Shown: positions 27,068 to 36,092 of the stretch, one piece after another
How the letters are laid out: each line of letters opens with the position of its first letter
How positions within the stretch are numbered: the stretch's first letter is position 1
Origin: Burkholderia guangdongensis
GTDB lineage: Bacteria; Pseudomonadota; Gammaproteobacteria; Burkholderiales; Burkholderiaceae
DNA length: 64,000 nucleotides
Direction of reading: 5' to 3'
Assembly (NCBI RefSeq): GCF_013403875.1
Contig: NZ_JACBNX010000007.1
Span: 62,001 to 126,000, forward strand
The notes under the pieces: generated by a model
Seen by the model: the letters and a program-made list of their open reading frames with translations, nothing else
Told to the model about the DNA's origin: nothing
Databases searched by the model: none
Program-made: the position numbers and the translations under genes

Positions 27068-28342
27068 ATGTCGAACACCCAGCCTTTCTTCTCGCAGCCT
27101 CTGGCCGAGCGCGACGCGCCGGTTCGCAGCGCACTCCTGAAAGAACTCGAGCGGCAGCAGTCGCAGGTCGAGCTGATCGCGTCGGAAAACATCGTGTCGC
27201 GCGCGGTGCTCGAAGCGCAGGGCTCGGTGCTGACGAACAAGTACGCGGAAGGGTATCCGGGCAAGCGTTACTACGGCGGCTGCGAATTCGCGGATGAAGT
27301 GGAGTCGCTCGCGATCGAGCGCGTGAAGGAGATCTTCAACGCCGGCTACGCGAACGTGCAGCCGCACTCGGGCGCGCAGGCGAACGGCTCGGTGATGCTC
27401 GCGCTGGCGAAGCCGGGCGACACGGTGCTCGGCATGTCGCTCGACGCGGGCGGCCACCTGACGCACGGCGCGAAGCCCGCGCTGTCCGGCAAGTGGTTCA
27501 ACGCGGTCCAGTACGGCGTGAACCGCGACACGATGCTGATCGACTACGACCAGGTCGAGGAGCTCGCGCACCAGCACAAGCCGAGCCTGCTCATCGCCGG
27601 TTTCTCCGCGTATCCGCGCAAGCTCGACTTCGCGCGCTTCCGCGCGATCGCCGACAGCGTCGGCGCGAAGCTGATGGTCGACATGGCGCACATCGCCGGC
27701 GTGATCGCCGCGGGCCGTCACGACAATCCGGTCCAGCACGCGCACGTCGTCACGTCGACCACGCACAAGACGCTGCGCGGCCCGCGCGGCGGCTTCGTGC
27801 TGACGAACGACGAGGACATCGCGAAGAAGATCAACTCGGCGGTGTTCCCGGGCCTGCAGGGTGGCCCGCTGATGCACGTGATCGCCGGCAAGGCGGTCGC
27901 GTTCGGCGAAGTGCTGACGCAGGACTTCAAGACGTACATCGACAACGTGCTCGCGAACGCGCAGGCGCTCGGCGAAGTGCTGAAGGCCGGCGGCGTCGAT
28001 CTGGTGACGGGCGGCACCGACAACCATCTGCTGCTCGTCGATCTGCGCCCGAAGGGGCTGAAGGGCGCACCGGTCGAGCAGGCGCTCGAGCGCGCCGGCA
28101 TCACCTGCAACAAGAACGGCATTCCGTTCGACACCGAGAAGCCGACGATCACGTCGGGCATCCGTCTCGGCACGCCGGCCGGCACGACTCGCGGCTTCGG
28201 CGTCGCGGAGTTCCGCGAGATCGGCCGCCTGATCCTCGAAGTGTTCGACGCGCTGCGCACGAATCCCGAAGGCGACCACGCGACCGAGCAGCGCGTGCGC
28301 CGCGAGATCTTCGCGCTCTGCGAACGCTTCCCGATCTATTGA
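27068..28342 (+). CDS. glyA: Serine hydroxymethyltransferase
   Basis: A 424-residue PLP enzyme of the usual SHMT length. The PLP lysine lies in the motif [19 protein letters not shown] (~residue 238). Other landmarks are [30 protein letters not shown] and [15 protein letters not shown]. It interconverts serine and glycine with tetrahydrofolate. At the end of betaine catabolism it would use the glycine made from sarcosine and the methylene groups trapped on folate. This is probably a second, catabolism-linked copy. It heads the run to the dipeptidase and dgc genes. Confidence 0.97.
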   Translation: MSNTQPFFSQPLAERDAPVRSALLKELERQQSQVELIASENIVSRAVLEAQGSVLTNKYAEGYPGKRYYGGCEFADEVESLAIERVKEIFNAGYANVQPHSGAQANGSVMLALAKPGDTVLGMSLDAGGHLTHGAKPALSGKWFNAVQYGVNRDTMLIDYDQVEELAHQHKPSLLIAGFSAYPRKLDFARFRAIADSVGAKLMVDMAHIAGVIAAGRHDNPVQHAHVVTSTTHKTLRGPRGGFVLTNDEDIAKKINSAVFPGLQGGPLMHVIAGKAVAFGEVLTQDFKTYIDNVLANAQALGEVLKAGGVDLVTGGTDNHLLLVDLRPKGLKGAPVEQALERAGITCNKNGIPFDTEKPTITSGIRLGTPAGTTRGFGVAEFREIGRLILEVFDALRTNPEGDHATEQRVRREIFALCERFPIY

Positions 28343-28378
28343 ACGACGACCCGACAAGAATCATTGGAGCACACAGCC

Positions 28379-29350
28379 ATGAGCACGCTGCACCAGGACA
28401 GCATCATCATCGACGGCCTGAACATCTCGAAGTTCGAGCGGCCGGTGTTCGAGGACATGCGCAAGGGAGGCATCACCGCCTCGAACTGCACGGTGTCGGT
28501 CTGGGAAAACTTCACGAAGACCGTCGACAACATCGGCGTGATGAAGAAGAAGATCCGCGACAACAGCGAGCTGCTGACGCTCGTGCGCACGACGGACGAC
28601 ATCTTCCGCGCGAAGAAGGAAGGCAAGACCGGCGTGATCCTCGGCTTCCAGAACGCGCATGCGTTCGAGGACAACATCGGCTACATCGAGGCGTTCGCCG
28701 ACATGGGCGTGCGCATCGTGCAGCTCTGCTACAACACGCAGAACCTGGTCGGCACCGGCTGCTACGAGCGTGACGGCGGGCTGTCGGACTTCGGCCGCGA
28801 AGTGATCACCGAGATGAACCGCGTCGGGATCATGGTCGACCTGTCGCACGTGGGCGGCAACACGTCGTCGGAAGCGATCGCCTTCTCGAAGAAGCCGGTG
28901 TGCTACTCGCACATCCTGCCGTCGGGCCTGAAGGACCATCCGCGCAACAAGAGCGATGCGCAGATCAAGGAGATCGCGGACGCGGGCGGCTTCGTCGGTG
29001 TGACGATGTTCGCGCCGTTCCTGAAGCGCGGGATCGAATCGACGATCGACGACTACATCGAGGCGATCGATTATGTCGTGAACATCGCCGGCGAAGACAC
29101 GGTGGGGATCGGCACGGACTTCACGCAGGATTACGCGAAGGAGTTCTTCGACATGCTGACGCATGACAAGGGCCGTTATCGCCAACTGACGAACTTCGGC
29201 AAGATCATCAATCCGGAAGGCATCCGGACGATCGGCGAATTCCCGAATCTGACCGCCGCGATGGAGCGCGCAGGCTGGTCGGAGTCGCGCATCCGCAAGC
29301 TGATGGGCGAGAACTGGGTGCGCGTGTACAAGGACGTCTGGGGCGCGTAA
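28379..29350 (+). CDS. Membrane dipeptidase family (M19) protein of the dimethylglycine cluster
   Basis: The 323 residues match renal-dipeptidase-type amidohydrolases: metal-ligand region IIIDGLNISKF in place of the canonical HxD, then LGFQNAHAFEDNIGYIEAF, VDLSHVGGNTSSEAI, CYSHILPSGLKDHPRN and GTDFTQDY. The first metal site reads DGLN rather than DGHND, so one usual zinc ligand is absent, and the substrate may differ from ordinary dipeptides. In Pseudomonas an M19 protein likewise precedes dgcA. ATTGGAGC lies upstream of the ATG at 28379. It sits 36 bp after glyA. Confidence 0.85.
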   Translation: MSTLHQDSIIIDGLNISKFERPVFEDMRKGGITASNCTVSVWENFTKTVDNIGVMKKKIRDNSELLTLVRTTDDIFRAKKEGKTGVILGFQNAHAFEDNIGYIEAFADMGVRIVQLCYNTQNLVGTGCYERDGGLSDFGREVITEMNRVGIMVDLSHVGGNTSSEAIAFSKKPVCYSHILPSGLKDHPRNKSDAQIKEIADAGGFVGVTMFAPFLKRGIESTIDDYIEAIDYVVNIAGEDTVGIGTDFTQDYAKEFFDMLTHDKGRYRQLTNFGKIINPEGIRTIGEFPNLTAAMERAGWSESRIRKLMGENWVRVYKDVWGA

Positions 29351-29411
29351 GCCGCCAGCCGCTCCCGCACGCCTGGACACTTAGACACTTAAACACGAAC
29401 GAAACACCGGA

Positions 29412-29438
29412 CGTGCCCGCGAGAACCGCGCGGGCACG
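29412..29438. other. Stem-loop between the dipeptidase and DUF5943 genes
   Basis: A perfect 10-bp inverted repeat (CGTGCCCGCG at 29412-29421 and CGCGGGCACG at 29429-29438, loop 7 nt) lies in the 150-bp gap. No T-run follows, so it may stabilise or process the mRNA rather than terminate it. A short 8-bp direct repeat (GACACTTA, 29376-29391) precedes it. Confidence 0.5.
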
Positions 29439-29500
29439 CGGGCGATGCCGCGCCTCTCGCGAAGACGCAAGCGGCCCACTTTCCTCACGGAGTCACCACG

Positions 29501-30034
29501 ATGCAACCGCAACTGCCGATCGACGTCGATCCCGATACCGGCGTCTGGACCACCGACGCACTGCCGATGCTGTACGTGCCGCGCCATTTCTTCACGAACA
29601 ACCACGTTGCGGTCGAGGAAGCGCTCGGCGTCGACACGTATGCCGAGATCCTGTACAAGGCCGGCTACAAGTCCGCGTACCACTGGTGCGACAAGGAGGC
29701 GAAGCTGCACGGCCTCACCGGGATGGCGGTGTTCGAGCACTACCTGAAGCGCCTGTCGCAGCGCGGCTGGGGGCTGTTCTCGATCATCGAGGCCGATCCG
29801 GCCACCGCGCACGCGAAGATCGAACTGCGCCATTCGTCGTTCGTGCTCCAGCAGCCGGGCAAGGTTGGCAAGCTCTGCTACATGTTCGCCGGCTGGTTCG
29901 CCGGCGCGATGGACTGGGTCAACGACACGACGCCGGAAGGCAAGGGCGCGCCGCGCGCGTTTTCGAAGGAAGTGCAGTGCGCGGCGGAAGGCCACGACCA
30001 CTGCGTCTTCGAAGTGTCGCCGATCGCCCACTGA
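29501..30034 (+). CDS. DUF5943 / V4R-like domain protein of the dgc cluster
   Basis: A soluble 177-residue protein. Its C-terminus has the cysteine-histidine motif AAEGHDHCVFEVSP typical of 4-vinyl-reductase (V4R)-like small-molecule binding domains. The N-terminal half begins with a short strand region (VDPDTGVWTTDALPML). The same gene lies between the dipeptidase and dgcA in the Pseudomonas dimethylglycine cluster, where its role is not established. GGAGTCACC precedes the ATG at 29501. It may be a sensor or an accessory protein for demethylation. Confidence 0.8.
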   Translation: MQPQLPIDVDPDTGVWTTDALPMLYVPRHFFTNNHVAVEEALGVDTYAEILYKAGYKSAYHWCDKEAKLHGLTGMAVFEHYLKRLSQRGWGLFSIIEADPATAHAKIELRHSSFVLQQPGKVGKLCYMFAGWFAGAMDWVNDTTPEGKGAPRAFSKEVQCAAEGHDHCVFEVSPIAH

Positions 30035-30085
30035 CCCCGAATCACACCGCAATACCAGACATACGAACGCCAGAGGTCGCCTGCG

Positions 30086-32149
30086 ATGCGCTATCCCCAC
30101 TTGTTCAAACCCTTGCAGCTCAACCAGCTGACGCTGCGCAACCGGATCGTCAGCACCGCGCACGCGGAGGTGTATGCGGAGCCGGGCGGCCTGCCGGGCG
30201 ACCGCTACATCCGTTACTACGAGGAGAAGGCGAAGGGCGGCGTCGGCCTCGCGATCTGCGGCGGGTCGAGCCCGGTGTCGATGGACAGCCCGCAGAGCTG
30301 GTGGAAGTCGGTGAACCTGACGACGGACAAGGTGATCGATCCGCTGTCGCGCCTGGCCGAAGCGATGCACCGTCACGGCGCGAAGATCATGATTCAGGCG
30401 ACGCACATGGGGCGCCGCAATGCGTACCACGGCGAGCACTGGCCGCACCTCGTGACGCCGTCGGGCGTGCGCGAGCCGGTGCACCGCGGCAACGCGAAGG
30501 TCATCGAAGTCGAGGACATCAAGCGGATCATCAAGGACTTCGCGGCCGCCGCGATCCGCGTGAAGAGCGCGGGGATGGACGGCATCGAAATCTCGGCCGC
30601 GCACCAGCAACTGGTCGACCAGTTCTGGAGCCCGCGCACGAACTTCCGTACCGACGAATGGGGCGGCAGCTTCGAGAACCGTCTGCGCTTCGGCATCGAA
30701 GTGCTGAAGTCGGTGCGCGAAGCCGTGGGCAAGGACTTCTGTGTCGGCCTGCGGATGTGCGGCGACGAATTCCATGAAAACGGCATCGATCACGAGCACG
30801 CGAAGGAAATCGCGCATGCGATGGAAGCGACCGGGCTGATCGACTACATCAGCGTGGTGGGTTCGGGTGCGGACACGCACAACACGCTGGTGAACTGCAT
30901 GCCGCCGATGGCGCTGCCGCCGGAGCCGTTCGTGCACCTGGCCGCGGGCATCAAGTCGGTGGTGAAGCTGCCGGTGATGCACGCGCAGAGCATCCGTGAC
31001 GCGGGCCAGGCCGAGCGCCTGCTGGCGAACGGGATGATCGACCTGGTCGGGATGACGCGCGCGCAGATCGCCGATCCGCACATGGTGATCAAGATCCGCG
31101 ACGGGCGCGAGGACGAAATCAAGCAGTGCGTCGGCGCGAACTACTGTATCGATCGCCAGTACAACGGTCTCGACGTGCTGTGCGTGCAGAACGCGGCGAC
31201 GTCGCGCGAGGCGACGATGCCGCACGTGATCGAGAAGTCGCGCGGGCCGAAGCGCAAGGTGGTGGTGGTCGGCGCGGGCCCGGCGGGCCTGGAAGCGGCG
31301 CGCGTCGCGCGCTCGCGCGGCCATGACGTCGTGCTGTTCGAGAAGAACACCGAAGTCGGCGGCCAGATCATGATCGCGGCGAAAGCGCCGCAGCGCGAGC
31401 AGATGGCCGGCATCGTGCGCTGGTTCGACATGGAGACGAAGCGGCTCGGTGTGGATCGGCGCCTCGGCGTCGCGGCGGACGAGAAGATGATCATGGCCGA
31501 GAAGCCGGACATCGTCGTGCTGGCGACGGGCGGCCACAGCTACACGGAGGAGGTGCCGGGCTGGGGCGTGGCGGAAGGCCTCGCGGTCAGCGCGTGGGAC
31601 ATCCTGACGGGCAAGGTCGAGCCGAAGCAGAACGTGCTGGTCTATGACGGCATCAGCACGCATGCGGGCTCGGGCGTGGCGGACTTCATCGCGAGCCGCG
31701 GCTCGAAGGTCGAGATCGTGACGCCGGACGTGAAGGTGGCCGACGACGTCGGCGGCACGACGTTCCCGATCTTCTATCGGCGCCTCTACGCGGTGGGCGC
31801 GGTCCTGACGCCGAACTACTGGCTCGATCGCGTCTATGAAGAGGACGGCAAGAAGATCGCGGTGCTGCGCAACGAGTACACGGAAGAGCTCGAGGAGCGC
31901 GTGGTCGACCAGGTGGTGGTCGAAAACGGCACGCGGCCGAACGACGAGCTGTACTGGAAGCTGAAGCCGGAGTCGGTGAACCACGGGCAAGTGGATGTGA
32001 ACAAGCTGTTCGCGTCCGAGGCGCAGCCGTGCCTGTCCGAAGAACTCGGCAACGGCCGCTTCCTGCTGTTCCGCGTTGGCGACTGCATCTCGATGCACAA
32101 CATCCACGGCGCGATCTACGATGCGCTGCGTCTCGTGAAGGATTTCTGA
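30086..32149 (+). CDS. dgcA: Dimethylglycine demethylase subunit DgcA (Old-yellow-enzyme/TMADH type)
   Basis: The 687-residue protein has two parts. Residues ~1-370 are an FMN barrel of the trimethylamine-dehydrogenase type (LFKPLQLNQLTLRNRIVST, then MGRRNAYHG and GMTRAQIADPHMV) with a 4Fe-4S cysteine region (CVGANYC, then LCVQNAA). Residues ~390-687 form a dinucleotide-binding domain (KVVVVGAGPAGLEAARVARSRG). It removes a methyl group from dimethylglycine to give sarcosine and formaldehyde. It is followed 3 bp later by dgcB and then by the ETF genes, so electrons go to ETF and the quinone pool. Confidence 0.93.
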   Translation: MRYPHLFKPLQLNQLTLRNRIVSTAHAEVYAEPGGLPGDRYIRYYEEKAKGGVGLAICGGSSPVSMDSPQSWWKSVNLTTDKVIDPLSRLAEAMHRHGAKIMIQATHMGRRNAYHGEHWPHLVTPSGVREPVHRGNAKVIEVEDIKRIIKDFAAAAIRVKSAGMDGIEISAAHQQLVDQFWSPRTNFRTDEWGGSFENRLRFGIEVLKSVREAVGKDFCVGLRMCGDEFHENGIDHEHAKEIAHAMEATGLIDYISVVGSGADTHNTLVNCMPPMALPPEPFVHLAAGIKSVVKLPVMHAQSIRDAGQAERLLANGMIDLVGMTRAQIADPHMVIKIRDGREDEIKQCVGANYCIDRQYNGLDVLCVQNAATSREATMPHVIEKSRGPKRKVVVVGAGPAGLEAARVARSRGHDVVLFEKNTEVGGQIMIAAKAPQREQMAGIVRWFDMETKRLGVDRRLGVAADEKMIMAEKPDIVVLATGGHSYTEEVPGWGVAEGLAVSAWDILTGKVEPKQNVLVYDGISTHAGSGVADFIASRGSKVEIVTPDVKVADDVGGTTFPIFYRRLYAVGAVLTPNYWLDRVYEEDGKKIAVLRNEYTEELEERVVDQVVVENGTRPNDELYWKLKPESVNHGQVDVNKLFASEAQPCLSEELGNGRFLLFRVGDCISMHNIHGAIYDALRLVKDF

Positions 32150-32152
32150 TCC

Positions 32153-34081
32153 ATGAATCCGGCCTTTCTGATTACCGCGTTGCTGTGGCTGTCGGTGGCG
32201 GGCCTCGCGTTCGCGGTCGCGAAGCGTTCGTCGTACTGGCGTCTCGGGCGCGCCGCCGCGCCCGGCACGGTCAGCCTGTCGAACCTGTTTGCGATTCCGA
32301 AGCGTTATTTCGTCGATCTGCACCACGTCGTCGCGCGCGATCCGTACATCGCGAAGACGCACGTCGCGACCGCCGGCGGCGCAATCGCCGCGCTCGTGCT
32401 CGTGTTCATCAACTACGGTCTCGCGATCTATTCGCCGTGGCTCGACAAGCTGATCTTTCTCGCGGCGCTCGCGATGCTGGTCGGCGCGGTGTTCGTGTGG
32501 CGCCGCCGTCACGCGAAGGACGTGCCCGCGCGACTGTCGAAGGGCCCGTGGAATACGCTGCCGTGGCTGCTCGGCTCGTTCGCGCTCGGCCTCGTGCTGT
32601 ACATGCTCGTGCCGGCGTCCGCGATGTCGGGCGCGTTCGCGGTGTTCTGCGCGGTGCTGATCGGCGCCGGCGCGTTCGCGATGACGGTCGGCGCCGCGAA
32701 GGGCGGCCCGATGAAGCATGCGATCGCGGGCCTGCTGCATCTCGCGTTCCATCCGCGCCAGGAGCGTTTCGCGGCGACGCGTGCGTCGTACACCGGTGAA
32801 GGCACCGCCACGCCGCCGACCGCGCTGAAGCTGCCCGACATCGAGCATCAGCAGGAATACGGCGTCGCGAAGCCGGTCGAGTTCCGCTGGAACCAGCTGC
32901 TGAGCTTCGACGCGTGCGTGCAGTGCGGCAAGTGCGAAGCCGCGTGCCCCGCGTTCGCGTCCGGCCAGCCGCTGAACCCGAAGAAACTGATTCAGGATCT
33001 CGTCGTCGGCATGGCGGGCGGCACCGATGCCGCTTACGCGGGCAGCCCGACGCCGGGCATCGCGGTCGGCCAGCATCGCGGCGAGCCGAACGACCCGATC
33101 GTGTCGGGTTTGATCGAAGCGCAGACGCTGTGGTCGTGCACGACCTGCCGTGCCTGCGTGCAGGAATGCCCGATGCTGATCGAGCACGTCGACGCGATCG
33201 TCGACATGCGCCGCAACCAGACGCTCGTGCACGGCACCGTGCCAGGCAAGGGCGCCGAAGTGCTCGCGAACCTGCGTGAGACCGGCACGATGGGCGGCTA
33301 CGACACGGCCGCGCGCTACGACTGGTCGGTCGACCTGAGCGCGCCGGTCGCGCAGCCGGGCAAGCAGGTCGACGTGCTGTTCGTCGCGGGTGAAGGCGCG
33401 TTCGACATGCGCTATCAGCGTACGCTGCGCGCGTTCGTGAAGGTGCTGAACAAGGCCGGCGTCAACTATGCGGTGCTCGGCGCATCGGAAACCGATACCG
33501 GCGACGTCGCGCGCCGTCTCGGCGACGAAGCGACGTTCCAGCAGCTCGCGAAGCGCCTGATCGGCACGCTCGACAAGCTGTCGTTCAGCCAGATCGTGAC
33601 CGCCGATCCGCACGTGATGCACAGCCTGCGCAACGAATACCGCGCGCTGGGCCTGCGCGTGACGGTCAAGCATCACACGACGTATCTCGCGGAGCTCGCG
33701 TCGGACGGCCGCATTGCGCCGAAGGCGGTCGAAGCGCTGCGCGAGAAGAAGACCACGTATCACGATCCGTGCTACCTCGGCCGCTACAACGGCGAGACGG
33801 AAGCGCCGCGCCAGTTGCTGAAGACGATCGGCATCCAGGTCGTCGAGATGGAACGCAACGGCATGCGCGGCCGCTGCTGCGGCGGTGGAGGCGGCGCGCC
33901 GCTGACCGACATCCCGGGCAAGCAACGGATTCCGGATATCCGCATCGCCGATGCGCGCGCGATCGGCGCGGAAGTCGTCGCGGTCGCGTGCCCGAACTGC
34001 ACGGCGATGCTCGAAGGCGTCGTGGGCCCGCGCCCCGATGTGCTCGATGTCGCCGAACTCGTCGCCGCGTCGCTGGAGTGA
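32153..34081 (+). CDS. dgcB: Dimethylglycine catabolism iron-sulfur protein DgcB
   Basis: A 642-residue membrane-anchored iron-sulfur protein. Residues ~1-200 hold about five hydrophobic helices. Two 4Fe-4S clusters follow (CVQCGKCEAACPAF and CTTCRACVQECPM). The C-terminus has CCG domains (YHDPCYLGRYN, then RGRCCGGGGGAP and CPNCTAML), as in heterodisulfide-reductase-like subunits. It works with DgcA, relaying electrons from dimethylglycine oxidation. The start is 3 bp after the dgcA stop; 4 bp separates its stop from etfA. Confidence 0.92.
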   Translation: MNPAFLITALLWLSVAGLAFAVAKRSSYWRLGRAAAPGTVSLSNLFAIPKRYFVDLHHVVARDPYIAKTHVATAGGAIAALVLVFINYGLAIYSPWLDKLIFLAALAMLVGAVFVWRRRHAKDVPARLSKGPWNTLPWLLGSFALGLVLYMLVPASAMSGAFAVFCAVLIGAGAFAMTVGAAKGGPMKHAIAGLLHLAFHPRQERFAATRASYTGEGTATPPTALKLPDIEHQQEYGVAKPVEFRWNQLLSFDACVQCGKCEAACPAFASGQPLNPKKLIQDLVVGMAGGTDAAYAGSPTPGIAVGQHRGEPNDPIVSGLIEAQTLWSCTTCRACVQECPMLIEHVDAIVDMRRNQTLVHGTVPGKGAEVLANLRETGTMGGYDTAARYDWSVDLSAPVAQPGKQVDVLFVAGEGAFDMRYQRTLRAFVKVLNKAGVNYAVLGASETDTGDVARRLGDEATFQQLAKRLIGTLDKLSFSQIVTADPHVMHSLRNEYRALGLRVTVKHHTTYLAELASDGRIAPKAVEALREKKTTYHDPCYLGRYNGETEAPRQLLKTIGIQVVEMERNGMRGRCCGGGGGAPLTDIPGKQRIPDIRIADARAIGAEVVAVACPNCTAMLEGVVGPRPDVLDVAELVAASLE

Positions 34082-34085
34082 ACCG

Positions 34086-35252
34086 ATGAACACGATCAAA
34101 CGAATCGATCCGCGCCGGCCGTTCGTCATCACGGCCGAGGGCCTGAAGCGCATCACGCTCGGCGAAATCGGCAGCGCCGACTCGAGCGCGGCGAACTGGG
34201 CCGCGCACGGCCACGCGGCTGCGGCCGCGAAGCCGCGCCGCACGCTCAGCGATCCGAAACATACGCTGCTCGTCGCCGCGCACAGCGACCGCGGCTCGCT
34301 CGACGATCACGCGCGCCAGGCGATCGCCGCCGCCGCGTTGCTCGCCGACGCGCACACCGAAGTCGCGCTGCTCGTGTTCGGCGAGCTGAAGGACGACGCG
34401 GCCGCGCTCGGCGTCGACAAGGTGATCGAGCTCGCCGAATTCGACCGCCGTACGTTCGCACCCGAAAGCGAGTTGCAAGCCTTGCAGGCATGCATGGCCG
34501 CGTTGTCCCCGAAGCACCTGTTCGTGCCGGACAACGCGACCGGCGATGGCGATCTCGGCCGCCGCTATGCGGCCTTGGCCGATGCGAGCGTCGCGACGCA
34601 CGTCGTCGAGCTCGATGCGCGCCACGTCGGCGCGTACGTGCAAGCGAAGCGCGCGTTCGCGACGCGCGCGCTGCCGGACGTGATCCTGCTCGCGCTGAAC
34701 GCGGTCGACGCGAAGCTGCCGTTCGTCGGCGCGGGCGAGCCGCTGTCGGCCGATTTCATCCGGCCGGCCGGCGGCGCGACGCAGACATATCGCGATCTCG
34801 GCCTCGAGGAACTCGACGCCGCGCAGGTTGCGCTCGAGGAAGCGGACTTCATCGTGTCGGCCGGCAACGGCGTGGCCGACATCGGCGCGTTCGAGCGGCT
34901 CGCGGGCACGTTCGGCGCGGCGATCGCCGCGAGCCGCGTCGCGGTCGACAACGGCCATTTCACGCGCGACAAGCAGGTCGGCGCGACCGGCAAGACGGTC
35001 GAGGCGAGCGTCTACATCGCGTTCGGCATCTCCGGCGCGGTCCAGCATCTGCAGGGGATCAAGGACTGCCGCCATGTGATCGCGGTGAACCTCGACGGCA
35101 GCGCGCCGATCGCGAAGCGCGCGAACCTGACCGTCGTCGGCGACGCGCAGGCGACGATCGCCGCGCTGATCGACGAAGTGCAGGCCGCGCGCGCGGCCCG
35201 CGGACAACAGCCCGCCCAGAGCGCGCGGGAACCGGAAGGAGTCGCAGCATGA
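34086..35252 (+). CDS. etfA: Electron transfer flavoprotein alpha subunit (dgc-linked)
   Basis: The 388 residues end with the FAD-binding ETF-alpha domain: VDNGHFTRDKQVGATGKTV, YIAFGISGAVQHLQG and VIAVNLDGSAPIAKRA. The first ~130 residues are longer and more divergent than in housekeeping EtfA. That is common for ETF pairs tied to a dedicated dehydrogenase. The start ATG at 34086 follows dgcB by 4 bp, and the stop overlaps the etfB start (ATGA). It accepts electrons from DgcAB. Confidence 0.9.
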   Translation: MNTIKRIDPRRPFVITAEGLKRITLGEIGSADSSAANWAAHGHAAAAAKPRRTLSDPKHTLLVAAHSDRGSLDDHARQAIAAAALLADAHTEVALLVFGELKDDAAALGVDKVIELAEFDRRTFAPESELQALQACMAALSPKHLFVPDNATGDGDLGRRYAALADASVATHVVELDARHVGAYVQAKRAFATRALPDVILLALNAVDAKLPFVGAGEPLSADFIRPAGGATQTYRDLGLEELDAAQVALEEADFIVSAGNGVADIGAFERLAGTFGAAIAASRVAVDNGHFTRDKQVGATGKTVEASVYIAFGISGAVQHLQGIKDCRHVIAVNLDGSAPIAKRANLTVVGDAQATIAALIDEVQAARAARGQQPAQSAREPEGVAA

Positions 35253-36034
35253 ACGCCCCCCGCCAGTTGCAACGCATCGCGGTGCTCGTGTCCGTCGGCC
35301 GGCACCCGGTCAGCGGCGTGCCGCGCTACAGCCGCAACGACGCGGCCGCGCTCGAGCTCGCGCGCGGCCTCGCCGAGCAGCATCACGCGAAGCTCGACGT
35401 GATTCACGCGGGCGCGCCCGGCGATCAGGCGCTCACCGAATATCTGGCGCTCGGCGCGCGCGAAGTCGAAGTGCTCGCGTGCCGGGACGGCGAGGACGCG
35501 GCCGCGATGCTCGCCGCGCGCGTCGAAGGCTACGACCTCGTGTTGACCGGCACCCGCGCGGAAGGCGCGTTCGATACCGGCATGCTGCCGTATCGGGTGG
35601 CGGCGGCGCTCGGCTATCCGCTCGTCGGCTCGGCCGTCGACGTCACGGCGGCCGGCGGGCGTGTCGCGGTTCGGCAATTTTTGCCGAAAGGCGTGCGCCG
35701 GCGCGTGGACGCGTCGCTGCCGGCCGTCGTCGCCGTGCATCCGCTCGCGAACGCGCAGCCGCAATACGCGTACGCGCGGCAGCGCGCCGGCACGATCCGG
35801 CCGGTGCTCGTGCCGCACGCGATCGACCGCGACGCCGACGCGTGGACGGTCGGCCCGATCGAGCGCAAGCCCGTGAAGCTGGTCGCTGCCGAGAAGCGCT
35901 CCGGGCATGCCCGGATGCTGTCGGCGGTGACGACCGAGAGCCGCGGCGGAAACGTCGTAATTGACGGGAGTTCGGTCGAAAAAGCACAAGTGATCCTCGC
36001 GTATTTGCGCGAGCATCAACTCATCGATTATTGA
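35249..36034 (+). CDS. etfB: Electron transfer flavoprotein beta subunit (dgc-linked)
   Basis: A 261-residue ETF-beta-like protein (AVLVSVGRHPVSG, then YDLVLTGTRAEGAFDTGMLPYRVAAALGYPLV, and a C-terminal segment ending AYLREHQLIDY). GGAAGGAG lies upstream of the ATG at 35249, which overlaps the etfA stop by one base. It pairs with the alpha subunit to shuttle electrons from dimethylglycine oxidation. The sequence is divergent from the housekeeping beta subunit, so its partners are probably specific. Confidence 0.87.
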   Translation: MNAPRQLQRIAVLVSVGRHPVSGVPRYSRNDAAALELARGLAEQHHAKLDVIHAGAPGDQALTEYLALGAREVEVLACRDGEDAAAMLAARVEGYDLVLTGTRAEGAFDTGMLPYRVAAALGYPLVGSAVDVTAAGGRVAVRQFLPKGVRRRVDASLPAVVAVHPLANAQPQYAYARQRAGTIRPVLVPHAIDRDADAWTVGPIERKPVKLVAAEKRSGHARMLSAVTTESRGGNVVIDGSSVEKAQVILAYLREHQLIDY

Positions 36035-36092
36035 TTTTCAGTTCAATGCCTGTCGGCAAGAACCCAGGGACGCAAGGAATCCGGAGCAAACG

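Noticed and set aside
29381..34243. A 1620-codon open frame on the minus strand
   Set aside because: It is antisense to the V4R-like, dgcA, dgcB and etfA genes, is extremely rich in Arg, His, Ala and Asp, and has no recognisable domain. Long antisense frames are normal in very GC-rich DNA.
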